From assembly GCA_037178625.1 (NCBI GenBank), contig JAWZXG010000040.1, positions 1-64,000 of the forward strand: a stretch of 64,000 bases of DNA, given 5' to 3'. The stretch is from Skeletonema tropicum. Its lineage: Eukaryota > Bacillariophyta > Thalassiosirophyceae > Thalassiosirales > Thalassiosiraceae. Position numbers and translations under genes: made by a program. This document shows, piece after piece, positions 35,412 to 49,102 of the stretch. Numbering within the stretch: the first letter of the stretch is position 1; the number at the start of each line of letters is the position of its first letter. The notes below the pieces were generated by a model. The model worked only from the letters and a program-made list of their open reading frames with translations. It did not search any database and was not told where the DNA came from.

Positions 35412-36506
35412 CTACATGTCATCCACAAGCTGAACCTTGGCACGATCAAGCTTACTCTTCAAATAAAACGCATACGTCGAGAGAAGAATGAACGAACAAC
35501 TAAACAACCCAATAAACACCCCCGCAGCCGAACTAGAATGAGACTTGGAGAACATTCCACCATCCTTGTAGACCATGTTGATACCCTCCATGAATTGACA
35601 TGCCTTGTTGTTGCCACTTCCACCACCGTTCAAAGTCTGTTCACACTTTCCTGCCTCGAGGTAGATTGCCTCACATCCCTCCTTGACTGCATCTGCATCC
35701 TGTTGATCATTGTAATTGGCATCACCTCCTTCCATACAAGACATGCATTCATTTCCAATCAGTGTCGTTTGAGCATGAGGAAGTTCCTTCCCAGTAATGG
35801 ACGTGTACACGTCTTCACCGCCATAGACATCGGCTAGGTTGCTACAGGTATCATCTGTAAAGACCCCCATGAGAATGGATCCTCCATCACTCGAACAATA
35901 CGCTCCAGTATAGTACGCTTCTCCATTCAACTGCTGACAAGTCACCATATCCATCAAATCCCACTCCTCGTCCACCTCTTGCTGCTGCTGTCCACCGTTC
36001 TCCTCTGCATAGGGATTATTGTCCACACAATACTCCATCCCCTTATTCATAAAACAGTCATACTCACACTTCTCAAACGTTCCATAATTATCATCCCCAT
36101 TGCCATTGTTGTTATAACATCCACATTCGTTACTACGGGCGTATTCACAATTGTAATCTTGATCTTGTTGGACTGCATCTAGATAGGATTGCAGATAAGT
36201 GTCCATGGAGATGATGTAGTCGCCATAGCCGGATTTGCAGCCGTAGGCACTATCGGTGGCGCAGGTGTTGGTGGGGCAGAGGCGGAAGCGGACTAGGTTG
36301 AGGTTGGTGAGTTTGATATCGCCCTCGTCGTCGCCGCCGTCGTTGGCATCTTCGTTCCATTGGGGTGTAGTGTGACATCCTTGGAATTTGAGTGAGTAGT
36401 TGGCTACCCAGCTGTAGTCGACTTGTTGATTGTCGTCACCGTCGAGACGTCGTGCGGAAGAAGGCGATGAGTGTCGTTTTGGAAAGCTCTCGTTGAGCTC
36501 TATCGA
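35412..36506 (-). CDS. Copy 14: cysteine-rich membrane protein, intact
   Basis: The ATG is at 36206. The product is the same as in copy 2 and the extension is open to 36506. Confidence 0.75.
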   Translation of the reverse strand, partial: SIELNESFPKRHSSPSSARRLDGDDNQQVDYSWVANYSLKFQGCHTTPQWNEDANDGGDDEGDIKLTNLNLVRFRLCPTNTCATDSAYGCKSGYGDYIISMDTYLQSYLDAVQQDQDYNCEYARSNECGCYNNNGNGDDNYGTFEKCEYDCFMNKGMEYCVDNNPYAEENGGQQQQEVDEEWDLMDMVTCQQLNGEAYYTGAYCSSDGGSILMGVFTDDTCSNLADVYGGEDVYTSITGKELPHAQTTLIGNECMSCMEGGDANYNDQQDADAVKEGCEAIYLEAGKCEQTLNGGGSGNNKACQFMEGINMVYKDGGMFSKSHSSSAAGVFIGLFSCSFILLSTYAFYLKSKLDRAKVQLVDDM

Positions 36507-38142
36507 TTAGTTGTTGAATGAGCTTGATTGGACGACTTTTGTTTGATCGTCTTGGTTAAAAACGGTGCTACGTCTACGTTCAGCACGAGCGAGGCAGCCG
36601 ACAGCGACAGCCGGCCAAATTGAATCTCAATCCGGCTTGACAGCCAGAATTTCCAAACAGATAATATCCAAAAGTTGACAATGTGACCACTATTCGAATC
36701 GTCTCTTCAAGCTGCATCGAATCGATTAATGCCCTGATCAGACTTTCATCGTCAAAATACTCCTATATAATCACAGCTCAGACAGTTGTAGACGATCAGC
36801 ACTCAGCACCGACCGTGACCGTCCATGACAATTGTTACATCTAAGATCCAGACGCTGCGCTGAAGACACTGCTGTAGATACGATCAGGTAAGATCCATTC
36901 GAATATTAGATTATTCATCTCTGTAATCACTGGAGAGCGGTGGGCTCCATGATGGGTTCACTCGACATGTGGGAGGTGCACCGTCATCATTCATCATCCG
37001 GCAAGGGCTACATCATACGCTCGGCAATAATAATAATACCACCCAGCAACAGTGTGATAGTTCTTGTTCTACTGGCAGGAAGCGGTCGGCTCGCTTTGAT
37101 GTTGCTGCCTGGTGGAGTTGGCTACTCTATTGGTATTGGATGCAGCATGCAGCATTTGAAGTGGTGTCTGCTTTGGATCTTTGGATTTGATTTTGTGGGT
37201 TCGGGGTGAGTTGCGACATTGACAGCTTCTCACTTTTTGACCGACACCGATCAACGAAGCGAAGACGAAGCAAAGCAAGCACAATGGCAATAAGAAGTAG
37301 TAGCACCTACTGCCGTGCCAATCATTACTATACGCCGTGCCAATCACCCGCTCGCCCGTGCCAACAAATCATGGACTCCACTGTATTGTAGTAGAAGTTG
37401 ATAAATAGTTCCCTCGTGCGTCTATTAACACACACGTACCTTCTGGATGGATGAGGCTGATCGTCATGAGTGTCTTCAGCGCAGCGTTTAGAGCCCACCC
37501 CGTGCCAACTAATCATTGACGAGGCTGATTAAGGTGGTCGCTTTTTGAGATCTTACATCGTACCAACTGTCATTGATATGAATATTGGACTGTTCGAATT
37601 CGATAGAGCTTGAATTGACGATTCCAATGCTCGTCTCATTGTTATCTACGAAGCGAGGCGAGCGCAACGCAACGAGCGGAGCACTGCCATTGAAAACAGC
37701 GCTCGACTTCTAGGGGTCGATTTAGTTGATTCGATTAACAAAGGGTCGATATTTGGCCTTGGTAATAGTAACAATCGATAGGGATTGGCGAGAGCGTTCC
37801 AAATCACTACTCATTGTCTTGATACGACAACTGCAACGGGAGATATTAAGGAAGAGGATGATTTGGAGAGGAATGAAAGGGTACAATAATAGTGTTTATT
37901 CGTCTTACTTGCTGCGATCACTACAAGTCAACATATCGGAGGAGGTATCTCTAACTCAATAGAATAGAATGACTACTTTAGTAAAACCTAAACAACATAT
38001 ATTATATTACTTGCCATCGATTAATCCCTCTTGGCAAACTCTTATCTATCTAGCAGCTGCAGACTCTCCTCTGAGGTCCGCGCTAATACTAATATGTATC
38101 AACCATCCTCCGTCCTCTCACTCTCACACACCATACAACCAT
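36507..38142. other. Spacer 14 (1,636 bp)
   Basis: It has one extra A near 37273, inside the hydrophobic minus-strand frame. The TATA box is at 36764. Confidence 0.8.
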
Positions 38143-39238
38143 CTACATGTCATCCACAAGCTGAACCTTGGCACGATCAAGCTTACTCTTCAAATAAAAC
38201 GCATACGTCGAGAGAAGAATGAACGAACAACTAAACAACCCAATAAACACCCCCGCAGCCGAACTAGAATGAGACTTGGAGAACATTCCACCATCCTTGT
38301 AGACCATGTTGATACCCTCCATGAATTGACATGCCTTGTTGTTGCCACTTCCACCACCGTTCAAAGTCTGTTCACACTTTCCTGCCTCGAGGTAGATTGC
38401 CTCACATCCCTCCTTGACTGCATCTGCATCCTGTTGATCATTGTAATTGGCATCACCTCCTTCCATACAAGACATGCATTCATTTCCAATCAGTGTCGTT
38501 TGAGCATGAGGAAGTTCCTTCCCAGTAATGGACGTGTACACGTCTTCACCGCCATAGACATCGGCTAGGTTGCTACAGGTATCATCTGTAAAGACCCCCA
38601 TGAGAATGGATCCTCCATCACTCGAACAATACGCTCCAGTATAGTACGCTTCTCCATTCAACTGCTGACAAGTCACCATATCCATCAAATCCCACTCCTC
38701 GTCCACCTCTTGCTGCTGCTGTCCACCGTTCTCCTCTGCATAGGGATTATTGTCCACACAATACTCCATCCCCTTATTCATAAAACAGTCATACTCACAC
38801 TTCTCAAACGTTCCATAATTATCATCCCCATTGCCATTGTTGTTATAACATCCACATTCGTTACTACGGGCGTATTCACAATTGTAATCTTGATCTTGTT
38901 GGACTGCATCTAGATAGGATTGCAGATAAGTGTCCATGGAGATGATGTAGTCGCCATAGCCGGATTTGCAGCCGTAGGCACTATCGGTGGCGCAAGGTGT
39001 TGGTGGGGCAGAGGCGGAAGCGGACTAGGTTGAGGTTGGTGAGTTTGATATCGCCCTCGTCGTCGCCGCCGTCGTTGGCATCTTCGTTCCATTGGGGTGT
39101 AGTGTGACATCCTTGGAATTTGAGTGAGTAGTTGGCTACCCAGCTGTAGTCGACTTGTTGATTGTCGTCACCGTCGAGACGTCGTGCGGAAGAAGGCGAT
39201 GAGTGTCGTTTTGGAAAGCTCTCGTTGAGCTCTATCGA
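38143..39238 (-). CDS. Copy 15: 264-codon frame intact, extension frameshifted
   Basis: The ATG is at 38937 and the 264-residue product is unchanged. An extra A near 38994 breaks the upstream extension. This is the first of the indels concentrated from here to about 44.7 kb. Confidence 0.65.
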
Positions 39239-40879
39239 TTAGTTGTTGAATGAGCTTGATTGGACGACTTTTGTTTGATCGTCTTGGTTAAAAACGGTGC
39301 TACGTCTACGTTCAGCACGAGCGAGGCAGCCGACAGCGACAGCCGGCCAAATTGAATCTCAATCCGGCTTGACAGCCAGAATTTCCAAACAGATAATATC
39401 CAAAAGTTGACAATGTGACCACTATTCGAATCGTCTCTTCAAGCTGCATCGAATCGATTAATGCCCTGATCAGACTTTCATCGTTCAAAATACTCCTATA
39501 TAATCACAGCTCAGACAGTTGTAGACGATCAGCACTCAGCACCGACCGTGACCGTCCATGACAATTGTTACATCTAAGATCCAGACGCTGCGCTGAAGAC
39601 ACTGCTGTAGATACGATCAGGTAAGATCCATTCGAATATTAAGATTATTCATCTCTGTAATCACTGGAGAGCGGTGGGCTCCATGATGGGTTCACTCGAC
39701 ATGTGGGAGGTGCACCGTCATCATTCATCATCCGGCAAGGGCTACATCATACGCTCGGCAATAATAATAATACCACCCAGCAACAGTGTGATAGTTCTTG
39801 TTCTACTGGCAGGAAGCGGTCGGCTCGCTTTGATGTTGCTGCCTGGTGGAGTTGGCTACTCTATTGGTATTGGATGCAGCATGCAGCAATTTGAAGTGGT
39901 GTCTGCTTTGGATCTTTGGATTTGATTTTGTGGGTTCGGGGTGAGTTGCGACATTGACAGCTTCTCACTTTTTGACCGACACCGATCAACGAAGCGAAGA
40001 CGAAGCAAGCAAGCACAATGGCAATAAGAAGTAGTAGCACCTACTGCCGTGCCAATCATTACTATACGCCGTGCCAATCACCCGCTCGCCCGTGCCAACA
40101 AATCATGGACTCCACTGTATTGTAGTAGAAGTTGATAAATAGTTCCCTCGTGCGTCTATTAACACACACGTACCTTCTGGATGGATGAGGCTGATCGTCA
40201 TGAGTGTCTTCAGCGCAGCGTTTAGAGCCCACCCCGTGCCAACTAATCATTGACGAGGCTGATTAAGGTGGTCGCTTTTTGAGATCCTTACATCGTACCA
40301 ACTGTCATTGATATGAATATTGGACTGTTCGAATTCGATAGAGCTTGAATTGACGATTCCAATGCTCGTCTCATTGTTATCTACGAAGCGAGGCGAAGCG
40401 CAACGCAACGAGCGGAGCACTGCCATTGAAAACAGCGCTCGACTTCTAGGGGTCGATTTAGTTGATTCGATTAACAAAGGGTCGATATTTGGCCTTGGTA
40501 ATAGTAACAATCGATAGGGATTGGCGAGAGCGTTCCAAATCACTACTCATTGTCTTGATACGACAACTGCAACGGGAGATATTAAGGAAGAGGATGATTT
40601 GGAGAGGAATGAAAGGGTACAATAAGTGTTTATTCGTCTTACTTGCTGCGATCACTACAAGTCAACATATCGGAGGAGGTATCTCTAACTCAATAAGAAT
40701 AGAATGACTACTTTAGTAAAACCTAAACAACATATATTATATTACTTGCCATCGATTAATCCCTCTTGGCAAACTCTTTTATCTATCTAGCAGCTGCAGA
40801 CTCTCCTCTGAGGTCCGCGCTAATACTAATATGTATCAACCATCCTCCGTCCTCTCACTCTCACACACCATACAACCAT
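39239..40879. other. Spacer 15 (1,641 bp, eight indels)
   Basis: Insertions lie near 39485, 39642, 39889, 40287, 40396, 40696 and 40778 (two bases). A 2-base loss near 40625 is the only deletion. The TATA box is at 39497. These indels create longer chance frames on the minus strand at 40247-40543, which I do not regard as genes. Confidence 0.8.
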
Positions 40880-41981
40880 CTACATGTCATCCACAAGGCT
40901 GAACCTTGGCACGATCAAGCTTACTCTTCAAATAAAACGCATACGTCGAGAGAAGAATGAACGAACAACTAAACAACCCAATAAACACCCCCGCAGCCGA
41001 ACTAGAATGAGACTTGGAGAACATTCCACCATCCTTGTAGACCATGTTGAATACCCTCCATGAATTGACATGCCTTGTTGTTGCCACTTCCACCACCGTT
41101 CAAAGTCTGTTCACACTTTCCTGCCTCGAGGTAGATTGCCTCACATCCCTCCTTGACTGCATCTGCATCCTGTTGATCATTGTAATTGGCATCACCTCCT
41201 TCCATACAAGACATGCATTCATTTCCAATCAGTGTCGTTTGAGCATGAGGAAGTTCCTTCCCAGTAATGGACGTGTACACGTCTTCACCGCCATAGACAT
41301 CGGCTAGGTTGCTACAGGTATCATCTGTAAAGACCCCCATGAGAATGGATCCTCCATCACTCGAACAATACGCTCCAGTATAGTACGCTTCTCCATTCAA
41401 CTGCTGACAAGTCACCATATCCATCAAATCCCATCTCCTCGTCCACCTCTTGCTGCTGCTGTCCACCGTTCTCCTCTGCATAGGGATTATTGTCCACACA
41501 ATACTCCATCCCCTTATTCATAAAACAGTCATACTCACACTTCTCAAACGTTCCATAATTATCATCCCCATTGCCATTGTTGTTATAACAATCCACATTC
41601 GTTACTACGGGCGTATTCACAATTGTAATCTTGATCTTGTTGGACTGCATCTAGATAGGATTGCAGATAAGTGTCCATGGAGATGATGTAGTCGCCATAG
41701 CCGGATTTGCAGCCGTAGGCACTATCGGTGGCGCAGGTGTTGGTGGGGCAGAGGCGGAAGCGGACTAGGTTGAGGTTGGTGAGTTTTGATATCGCCCTCG
41801 TCGTCGCCGCCGTCGTTGGCATCTTCGTTCCATTGGGGTGTAGTGTGACATCCTTGGAATTTGAGTGAGTAGTTGGCTACCCAGCTGTAGTCGACTTGTT
41901 GATTGTCGTCACCGTCGAGACGTCGTGCGGAAGAAGGCGATGAGTGTCGTTTTTTGGAAAGCTCTCGTTGAGCTCTATCGA
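40880..41981 (-). pseudogene. Copy 16: four frameshifts in the gene
   Basis: The usual ATG is at 41678. Single-base insertions near 40900, 41050, 41434 and 41591 break the 264-codon frame. The extension has further insertions near 41787 and 41953. All six are base gains with no substitution noticed, which fits poor consensus better than gradual decay. Confidence 0.6.
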
Positions 41982-43623
41982 TTAGTTGTTGAATGAGCTT
42001 GATTGGACGACTTTTGTTTGATCGTCTTGGTTAAAAACGGTGCTACGTCTACGTTCAGCACGAGCGAGGCAGCCGACAGCGACAGCCGGCCAAATTGAAT
42101 CTCAATCCGGCTTGACAGCCAGAATTTCCAAACAGATAATATCCAAAAGTTGACAATGTGACCACTAATTCGAATCGTCTCTTCAAGCTGCATCGAATCG
42201 ATTAATGCCCTGATCAGACTTTCATCGTCAAAATACTCCTATATAATCACAGCTCAGACAGTTGTAGACGATCAGGCACTCAGCACCGACCGTGACCGTC
42301 CATGACAATTGTTACATCTAAGATCCAGACGCTGCGCTGAAGACACTGCTGTAGATACGATCAGGTAAGATCCATTCGAATATTAGATTATTCATCTCTG
42401 TAATCACTGGAGAGCGGTGGGCTCCATGATGGGTTCACTCGACATGTGGGAGGTGCACCGTCATCATTCATCATCCGGCAAGGGCTACATCATACGCTCG
42501 GCAATAATAATAATACCACCCAGCAACAGTGTGGATAGTTCTTGTTCTACTGGCAGGAAGCGGTCGGCTCGCTTTGATGTTGCTGCCTGGTGGAGTTGGC
42601 TACTCTATTGGTATTGGATGCAGCATGCAGCATTTGAAGTGGTGTCTGCTTTGGATCTTTGGATTTGATTTTGTGGGTTCGGGGTGAGTTGCGACATTGA
42701 CAGCTTCTCACTTTTTGACCGACACCGATCAACGAAGCGAAGACGAAGCAAGCAAGCACAATGGCAATAAGAAGTAGTAGCACCTACTGCCGTGCCAATC
42801 ATTACTATACGCCGTGCCAATCACCCGCTCGCCCGTGCCAACAAATCATGGACTCCACTGTATTGTAGTAGAAGTTGATAAATAGTTCCCTCGTGCGTCT
42901 ATTAACACACACGTACCTTCTGGATGGATGAGGCTGATCGTCATGAGTGTCTTCAGCGCAGCGTTTAGAGCCCACCCCGTGCCAACTAATCATTGACGAG
43001 GCTGATTAAGGTGGTCGCTTTTTGAGATCTTACATCGTACCAACTGTCATTGATATGAATATTGGAACTGTTCGAATTCGATAGAGCTTGAATTGACGAT
43101 TCCAATGCTCGTCTCATTGTTATCTACGAAGCGAGGCGAGCGCAACGCAACGAGCGGAGCACTGCCATTGAAAACAGGCGCTCGACTTCTAGGGGTCGAT
43201 TTAGTTGATTCGATTAACAAAGGGTCGATATTTGGCCTTGGTAATAGTAACAATCGATAGGGATTGGCGAGAGCGTTCCAAATCACTACTCATTGTCTTG
43301 ATACGACAACTGCAACGGGAGATATTAAGGAAGAGGATGATTTGGAGAGGAATGAAAGGGTACAATAATAGTGTTTTTATTCGTCTTACTTGCTGCGATC
43401 ACTACAAGTCAACATATCGGAGGAGGTATCTCTAACTCAATAGAATAGAATGACTACTTTAGTAAAACCTAAACAACATATATTATATTACTTGCCATCG
43501 ATTAATCCCTCTTGGCAAACTCTTATCTATCTAGCAGCTGCAGACTCTCCTCTGAGGTCCGCGCTAATACTAATATGTATCAACCATCCTCCGTCCTCTC
43601 ACTCTCACACACCATACAACCAT
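41982..43623. other. Spacer 16 (1,642 bp, six insertions)
   Basis: Insertions lie near 42169, 42276, 42533, 43066, 43178 and 43375 (two bases). The TATA box is at 42240. Confidence 0.8.
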
Positions 43624-44720
43624 CTACATGTCATCCACAAGCTGAACCTTGGCACGATCAAGCTTACTCTTCAAATAAAACGCATACGTCGAGAGAAGAA
43701 TGAACGAACAACTAAACAACCCAATAAACACCCCCGCAGCCGAACTAGAATGAGACTTGGAGAACATTCCACCATCCTTGTAGACCATGTTGATACCCTC
43801 CATGAATTGACATGCCTTGTTGTTGCCACTTCCACCACCTTCAAAGTCTGTTCACACTTTCCTGCCTCGAGGTAGATTGCCTCACATCCCTCCTTGACTG
43901 CATCTGCATCCTGTTGATCATTGTAATTGGCATCACCTCCTTCCATACAAGACATGCATTCATTTCCAATCAGTGTCGTTTGAGCATGAGGAAGTTCCTT
44001 CCCAGTAATGGACGTGTACACGTCTTCACCGCCATAGACATCGGCTAGGTTGCTACAGGTATCATCTGTAAAGACCCCCATGAGAATGGATCCTCCATCA
44101 CTCGAACAATACGCTCCAGTATAGTACGCTTCTCCATTCAACTGCTGACAAGTCACCATATCCATCAAATCCCACTCCTCGTCCACCTCTTGCTGCTGCT
44201 GTCCACCGTTCTCCTCTGCATAGGGATTATTGTCCACACAATACTCCATCCCCTTATTCATAAAACAGTCATACTCACACTTCTCAAACGTTCCATAATT
44301 ATCCATCCCCATTGCCATTGTTGTTATAACATCCACATTCGTTACTACGGGCGTATTCACAATTGTAATCTTGATCTTGTTGGACTGCATCTAGATAGGA
44401 TTGCAGATAAGTGTCCATGGAGATGATGTAGTCGCCATAGCCGGATTTGCAGCCGTAGGCACTATCGGTGGCGCAGGTGTTGGTGGGGCAGAGGCGGAAG
44501 CGGACTAGGTTGAGGTTGGTGAGTTTGATATCGCCCTCGTTCGTCGCCGCCGTCGTTGGCATCTTCGTTCCATTGGGGTGTAGTGTGACATCCTTGGAAT
44601 TTGAGTGAGTAGTTGGCTACCCAGCTGTAGTCGACTTGTTGATTGTCGTCACCGTCGAGACGTCGTGCGGAAGAAGGCGATGAGTGTCGTTTTGGAAAGG
44701 CTCTCGTTGAGCTCTATCGA
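43624..44720 (-). pseudogene. Copy 17: compensating frameshifts in the gene
   Basis: The usual ATG is at 44418. An inserted base near 44304 and a lost G near 43840 cancel in length but leave the frame between them shifted from the normal start. A C-terminal frame therefore runs from an upstream non-standard start with an altered end. Two more insertions lie in the extension (near 44541 and 44700). Confidence 0.6.
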
Positions 44721-46355
44721 TTAGTTGTTGAATGAGCTTGATTGGACGACTTTTGTTTGATCGTCTTGGTTAAAAACGGTGCTACGTCTACGTTCAGCAC
44801 GAGCGAGGCAGCCGACAGCGACAGCCGGCCAAATTGAATCTCAATCCGGCTTGACAGCCAGAATTTCCAAACAGATAATATCCAAAAGTTGACAATGTGA
44901 CCACTATTCGAATCGTCTCTTCAAGCTGCATCGAATCGATTAATGCCCTGATCAGACTTTCATCGTCAAAATACTCCTATATAATCACAGCTCAGACAGT
45001 TGTAGACGATCAGCACTCAGCACCGACCGTGACCGTCCATGACAATTGTTACATCTAAGATCCAGACGCTGCGCTGAAGACACTGCTGTAGATACGATCA
45101 GGTAAGATCCATTCGAATATTAGATTATTCATCTCTGTAATCACTGGAGAGCGGTGGGCTCCATGATGGGTTCACTCGACATGTGGGAGGTGCACCGTCA
45201 TCATTCATCATCCGGCAAGGGCTACATCATACGCTCGGCAATAATAATAATACCACCCAGCAACAGTGTGATAGTTCTTGTTCTACTGGCAGGAAGCGGT
45301 CGGCTCGCTTTGATGTTGCTGCCTGGTGGAGTTGGCTACTCTATTGGTATTGGATGCAGCATGCAGCATTTGAAGTGGTGTCTGCTTTGGATCTTTGGAT
45401 TTGATTTTGTGGGTTCGGGGTGAGTTGCGACATTGACAGCTTCTCACTTTTTGACCGACACCGATCAACGAAGCGAAGACGAAGCAAGCAAGCACAATGG
45501 CAATAAGAAGTAGTAGCACCTACTGCCGTGCCAATCATTACTATACGCCGTGCCAATCACCCGCTCGCCCGTGCCAACAAATCATGGACTCCACTGTATT
45601 GTAGTAGAAGTTGATAAATAGTTCCCTCGTGCGTCTATTAACACACACGTACCTTCTGGATGGATGAGGCTGATCGTCATGAGTGTCTTCAGCGCAGCGT
45701 TTAGAGCCCACCCCGTGCCAACTAATCATTGACGAGGCTGATTAAGGTGGTCGCTTTTTGAGATCTTACATCGTACCAACTGTCATTGATATGAATATTG
45801 GACTGTTCGAATTCGATAGAGCTTGAATTGACGATTCCAATGCTCGTCTCATTGTTATCTACGAAGCGAGGCGAGCGCAACGCAACGAGCGGAGCACTGC
45901 CATTGAAAACAGCGCTCGACTTCTAGGGGTCGATTTAGTTGATTCGATTAACAAAGGGTCGATATTTGGCCTTGGTAATAGTAACAATCGATAGGGATTG
46001 GCGAGAGCGTTCCAAATCACTACTCATTGTCTTGATACGACAACTGCAACGGGAGATATTAAGGAAGAGGATGATTTGGAGAGGAATGAAAGGGTACAAT
46101 AATAGTGTTTATTCGTCTTACTTGCTGCGATCACTACAAGTCAACATATCGGAGGAGGTATCTCTAACTCAATAGAATAGAATGACTACTTTAGTAAAAC
46201 CTAAACAACATATATTATATTACTTGCCATCGATTAATCCCTCTTGGCAAACTCTTATCTATCTAGCAGCTGCAGACTCTCCTCTGAGGTCCGCGCTAAT
46301 ACTAATATGTATCAACCATCCTCCGTCCTCTCACTCTCACACACCATACAACCAT
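44721..46355. other. Spacer 17 (modal, 1,635 bp)
   Basis: No difference from the modal spacer was noticed. The TATA box is at 44978. Confidence 0.8.
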
Positions 46356-47465
46356 CTACATGTCATCCACAAGCTGAACCTTGGCACGATCAAGCTTACT
46401 CTTCAAATAAAACGCATACGTCGAGAGAAGAATGAACGAACAACTAAACAACCCAATAAACACCCCCGCAGCCGAACTAGAATGAGACTTGGAGAACATT
46501 CCACCATCCTTGTAGACCATGTTGATACCCTCCATGAATTGACATGCCTTGTTGTTGCCACTTCCACCACCGTTCAAAGTCTGTTCACACTTTCCTGCCT
46601 CGAGGTAGATTGCCTCACATCCCTCCTTGACTGCATCTGCATCCTGTTGATCATTGTAATTGGCATCACCTCCTTCCATACAAGACATGCATTCATTTCC
46701 AATCAGTGTCGTTTGAGCATGAGGAAGTTCCTTCCCAGTAATGGACGTGTACACGTCTTCACCGCCATAGACATCGGCTAGGTTGCTACAGGTATCATCT
46801 GTAAAGACCCCCATGAGAATGGATCCTCCATCACTCGAACAATACGCTCCAGTATAGTACGCTTCTCCATTCAACTGCTGACAAGTCACCATATCCATCA
46901 AATCCCACTCCTCGTCCACCTCTTGCTGCTGCTGTCCACCGTTCTCCTCTGCATAGGGATTATTGTCCACACAATACTCCATCCCCTTATTCATAAAACA
47001 GTCATACTCACACTTCTCAAACGTTCCATAATTATCATCCCCATTGCCATTGTTGTTATAACATCCACATTCGTTACTACGGGCGTATTCACAATTGTAA
47101 TCTTGATCTTGTTGGACTGCATCTAGATAGGATTGCAGATAAGTGTCCATGGAGATGATGTAGTCGCCATAGCCGGATTTGCAGCCGTAGGCACTATCGG
47201 TGGCGCAGGTGTTGGTGGGGCAGAGGCGGAAGCGGACTAGGTTGAGGTTGGTGAGTTTGATATCGCCCTCGTCGTCGCCGCCGTCGTTGGCATCTTCGTT
47301 CCATTGGGGTGTAGTGTGACATCCTTGGAATTTGAGTGTGTTGGACATGAGCAGTGATATTGTCACCCAGCTGTAGTCGACTTGTTGATTGTCGTCACCG
47401 TCGAGACGTCGTGCGGAAGAAGGCGATGAGTGTCGTTTTGGAAAGCTCTCGTTGAGCTCTATCGA
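46356..47465 (-). CDS. Copy 18: intact, with a unique in-frame variant block in the extension
   Basis: The ATG of the 264-residue product is at 47150 and the product is unchanged. In the extension the four residues ANYS between DYSWV and LKFQGCH are replaced by TISLLMSNT. This is a net gain of 15 bases, and the frame stays open to 47465. The block removes the NYS sequon and adds an in-frame ATG at 47348, giving a 330-codon frame. It is the only copy with a true sequence block rather than a small indel. Confidence 0.75.
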   Translation of the reverse strand, partial: SIELNESFPKRHSSPSSARRLDGDDNQQVDYSWVTISLLMSNTLKFQGCHTTPQWNEDANDGGDDEGDIKLTNLNLVRFRLCPTNTCATDSAYGCKSGYGDYIISMDTYLQSYLDAVQQDQDYNCEYARSNECGCYNNNGNGDDNYGTFEKCEYDCFMNKGMEYCVDNNPYAEENGGQQQQEVDEEWDLMDMVTCQQLNGEAYYTGAYCSSDGGSILMGVFTDDTCSNLADVYGGEDVYTSITGKELPHAQTTLIGNECMSCMEGGDANYNDQQDADAVKEGCEAIYLEAGKCEQTLNGGGSGNNKACQFMEGINMVYKDGGMFSKSHSSSAAGVFIGLFSCSFILLSTYAFYLKSKLDRAKVQLVDDM

Positions 47466-49102
47466 TTAGTTGTTGAATGAGCTTGATTGGACGACTTTTG
47501 TTTGATCGTCTTGGTTAAAAACGGTGCTACGTCTACGTTCAGCACGAGCGAGGCAGCCGACAGCGACAGCCGGCCAAATTGAATCTCAATCCGGCTTGAC
47601 AGCCAGAATTTCCAAACAGATAATATCCAAAAGTTGACAATGTGACCACTATTCGAATCGTCTCTTCAAGCTGCATCGAATCGATTAATGCCCTGATCAG
47701 ACTTTCATCGTCAAAATACTCCTATATAATCACAGCTCAGACAGTTGTAGACGATCAGCACTCAGCACCGACCGTGACCGTCCATGACAATTGTTACATC
47801 TAAGATCCAGACGCTGCGCTGAAGACACTGCTGTAGATACGATCAGGTAAGATCCATTCGAATATTAGATTATTCATCTCTGTAATCACTGGAGAGCGGT
47901 GGGCTCCATGATGGGTTCACTCGACATGTGGGAGGTGCACCGTCATCATTCATCATCCGGCAAGGGCTACATCATACGCTCGGCAATAATAATAATACCA
48001 CCCAGCAACAGTGTGATAGTTCTTGTTCTACTGGCAGGAAGCGGTCGGCTCGCTTTGATGTTGCTGCCTGGTGGAGTTGGCTACTCTATTGGTATTGGAT
48101 GCAGCATGCAGCATTTGAAGTGGTGTCTGCTTTGGATCTTTGGATTTGATTTTGTGGGTTCGGGGTGAGTTGCGACATTGACAGCTTCTCACTTTTTGAC
48201 CGACACCGATCAACGAAGCGAAGACGAAGCAAGCAAGCACAATGGCAATAAGAAGTAGTAGCACCTACTGCCGTGCCAATCATTACTATACGCCGTGCCA
48301 ATCACCCGCTCGCCCGTGCCAACAAATCATGGACTCCACTGTATTGTAGTAGAAGTTGATAAATAGTTCCCTCGTGCGTCTATTAACACACACGTACCTT
48401 CTGGATGGATGAGGCTGATCGTCATGAGTGTCTTCAGCGCAGCGTTTAGAGCCCACCCCGTGCCAACTAATCATTGACGAGGCTGATTAAGGTGGTCGCT
48501 TTTTGAGATCTTACATCGTACCAACTGTCATTGATATGAATATTGGACTGTTCGAATTCGATAGAGCTTGAATTGACGATTCCAATGCTCGTCTCATTGT
48601 TATCTACGAAGCGAGGCGAGCGCAACGCAACGAGCGGAGCACTGCCATTGAAAACAGCGCTCGACTTCTAGGGGTCGATTTAGTTGATTCGATTAACAAA
48701 GGGTCGATATTTGGCCTTGGTAATAGTAACAATCGATAGGGATTGGCGAGAGCGTTCCAAATCACTACTCATTGTCTTGATACGACAACTGCAACGGGAG
48801 ATATTAAGGAAGAGGATGATTTGGAGAGGAATGAAAGGGTACAATAATAGTGTTTATTCGTCTTACTTGCTGCGATCACTACAAGTCAACATATCGGAGG
48901 AGGTATCTCTAACTCAATAGAATAGAATGACTACTTTAGTAAAACCTAAAAACAACATATATTATATTACTTGCCATCGATTAATCCCTCTTGGCAAACT
49001 CTTATCTATCTAGCAGCTGCAGACTCTCCTCTGAGGTCCGCGCTAATACTAATATGTATCAACCATCCTCCGTCCTCTCACTCTCACACACCATACAACC
49101 AT
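47466..49102. other. Spacer 18 (1,637 bp)
   Basis: It has two extra A in the run near 48948. The TATA box is at 47723. Confidence 0.8.

Noticed and set aside
40247..40543. Minus-strand 98-codon frame in spacer 15
   Set aside because: It appears only where inserted bases remove the stop present in other units, and it starts at a non-ATG codon.
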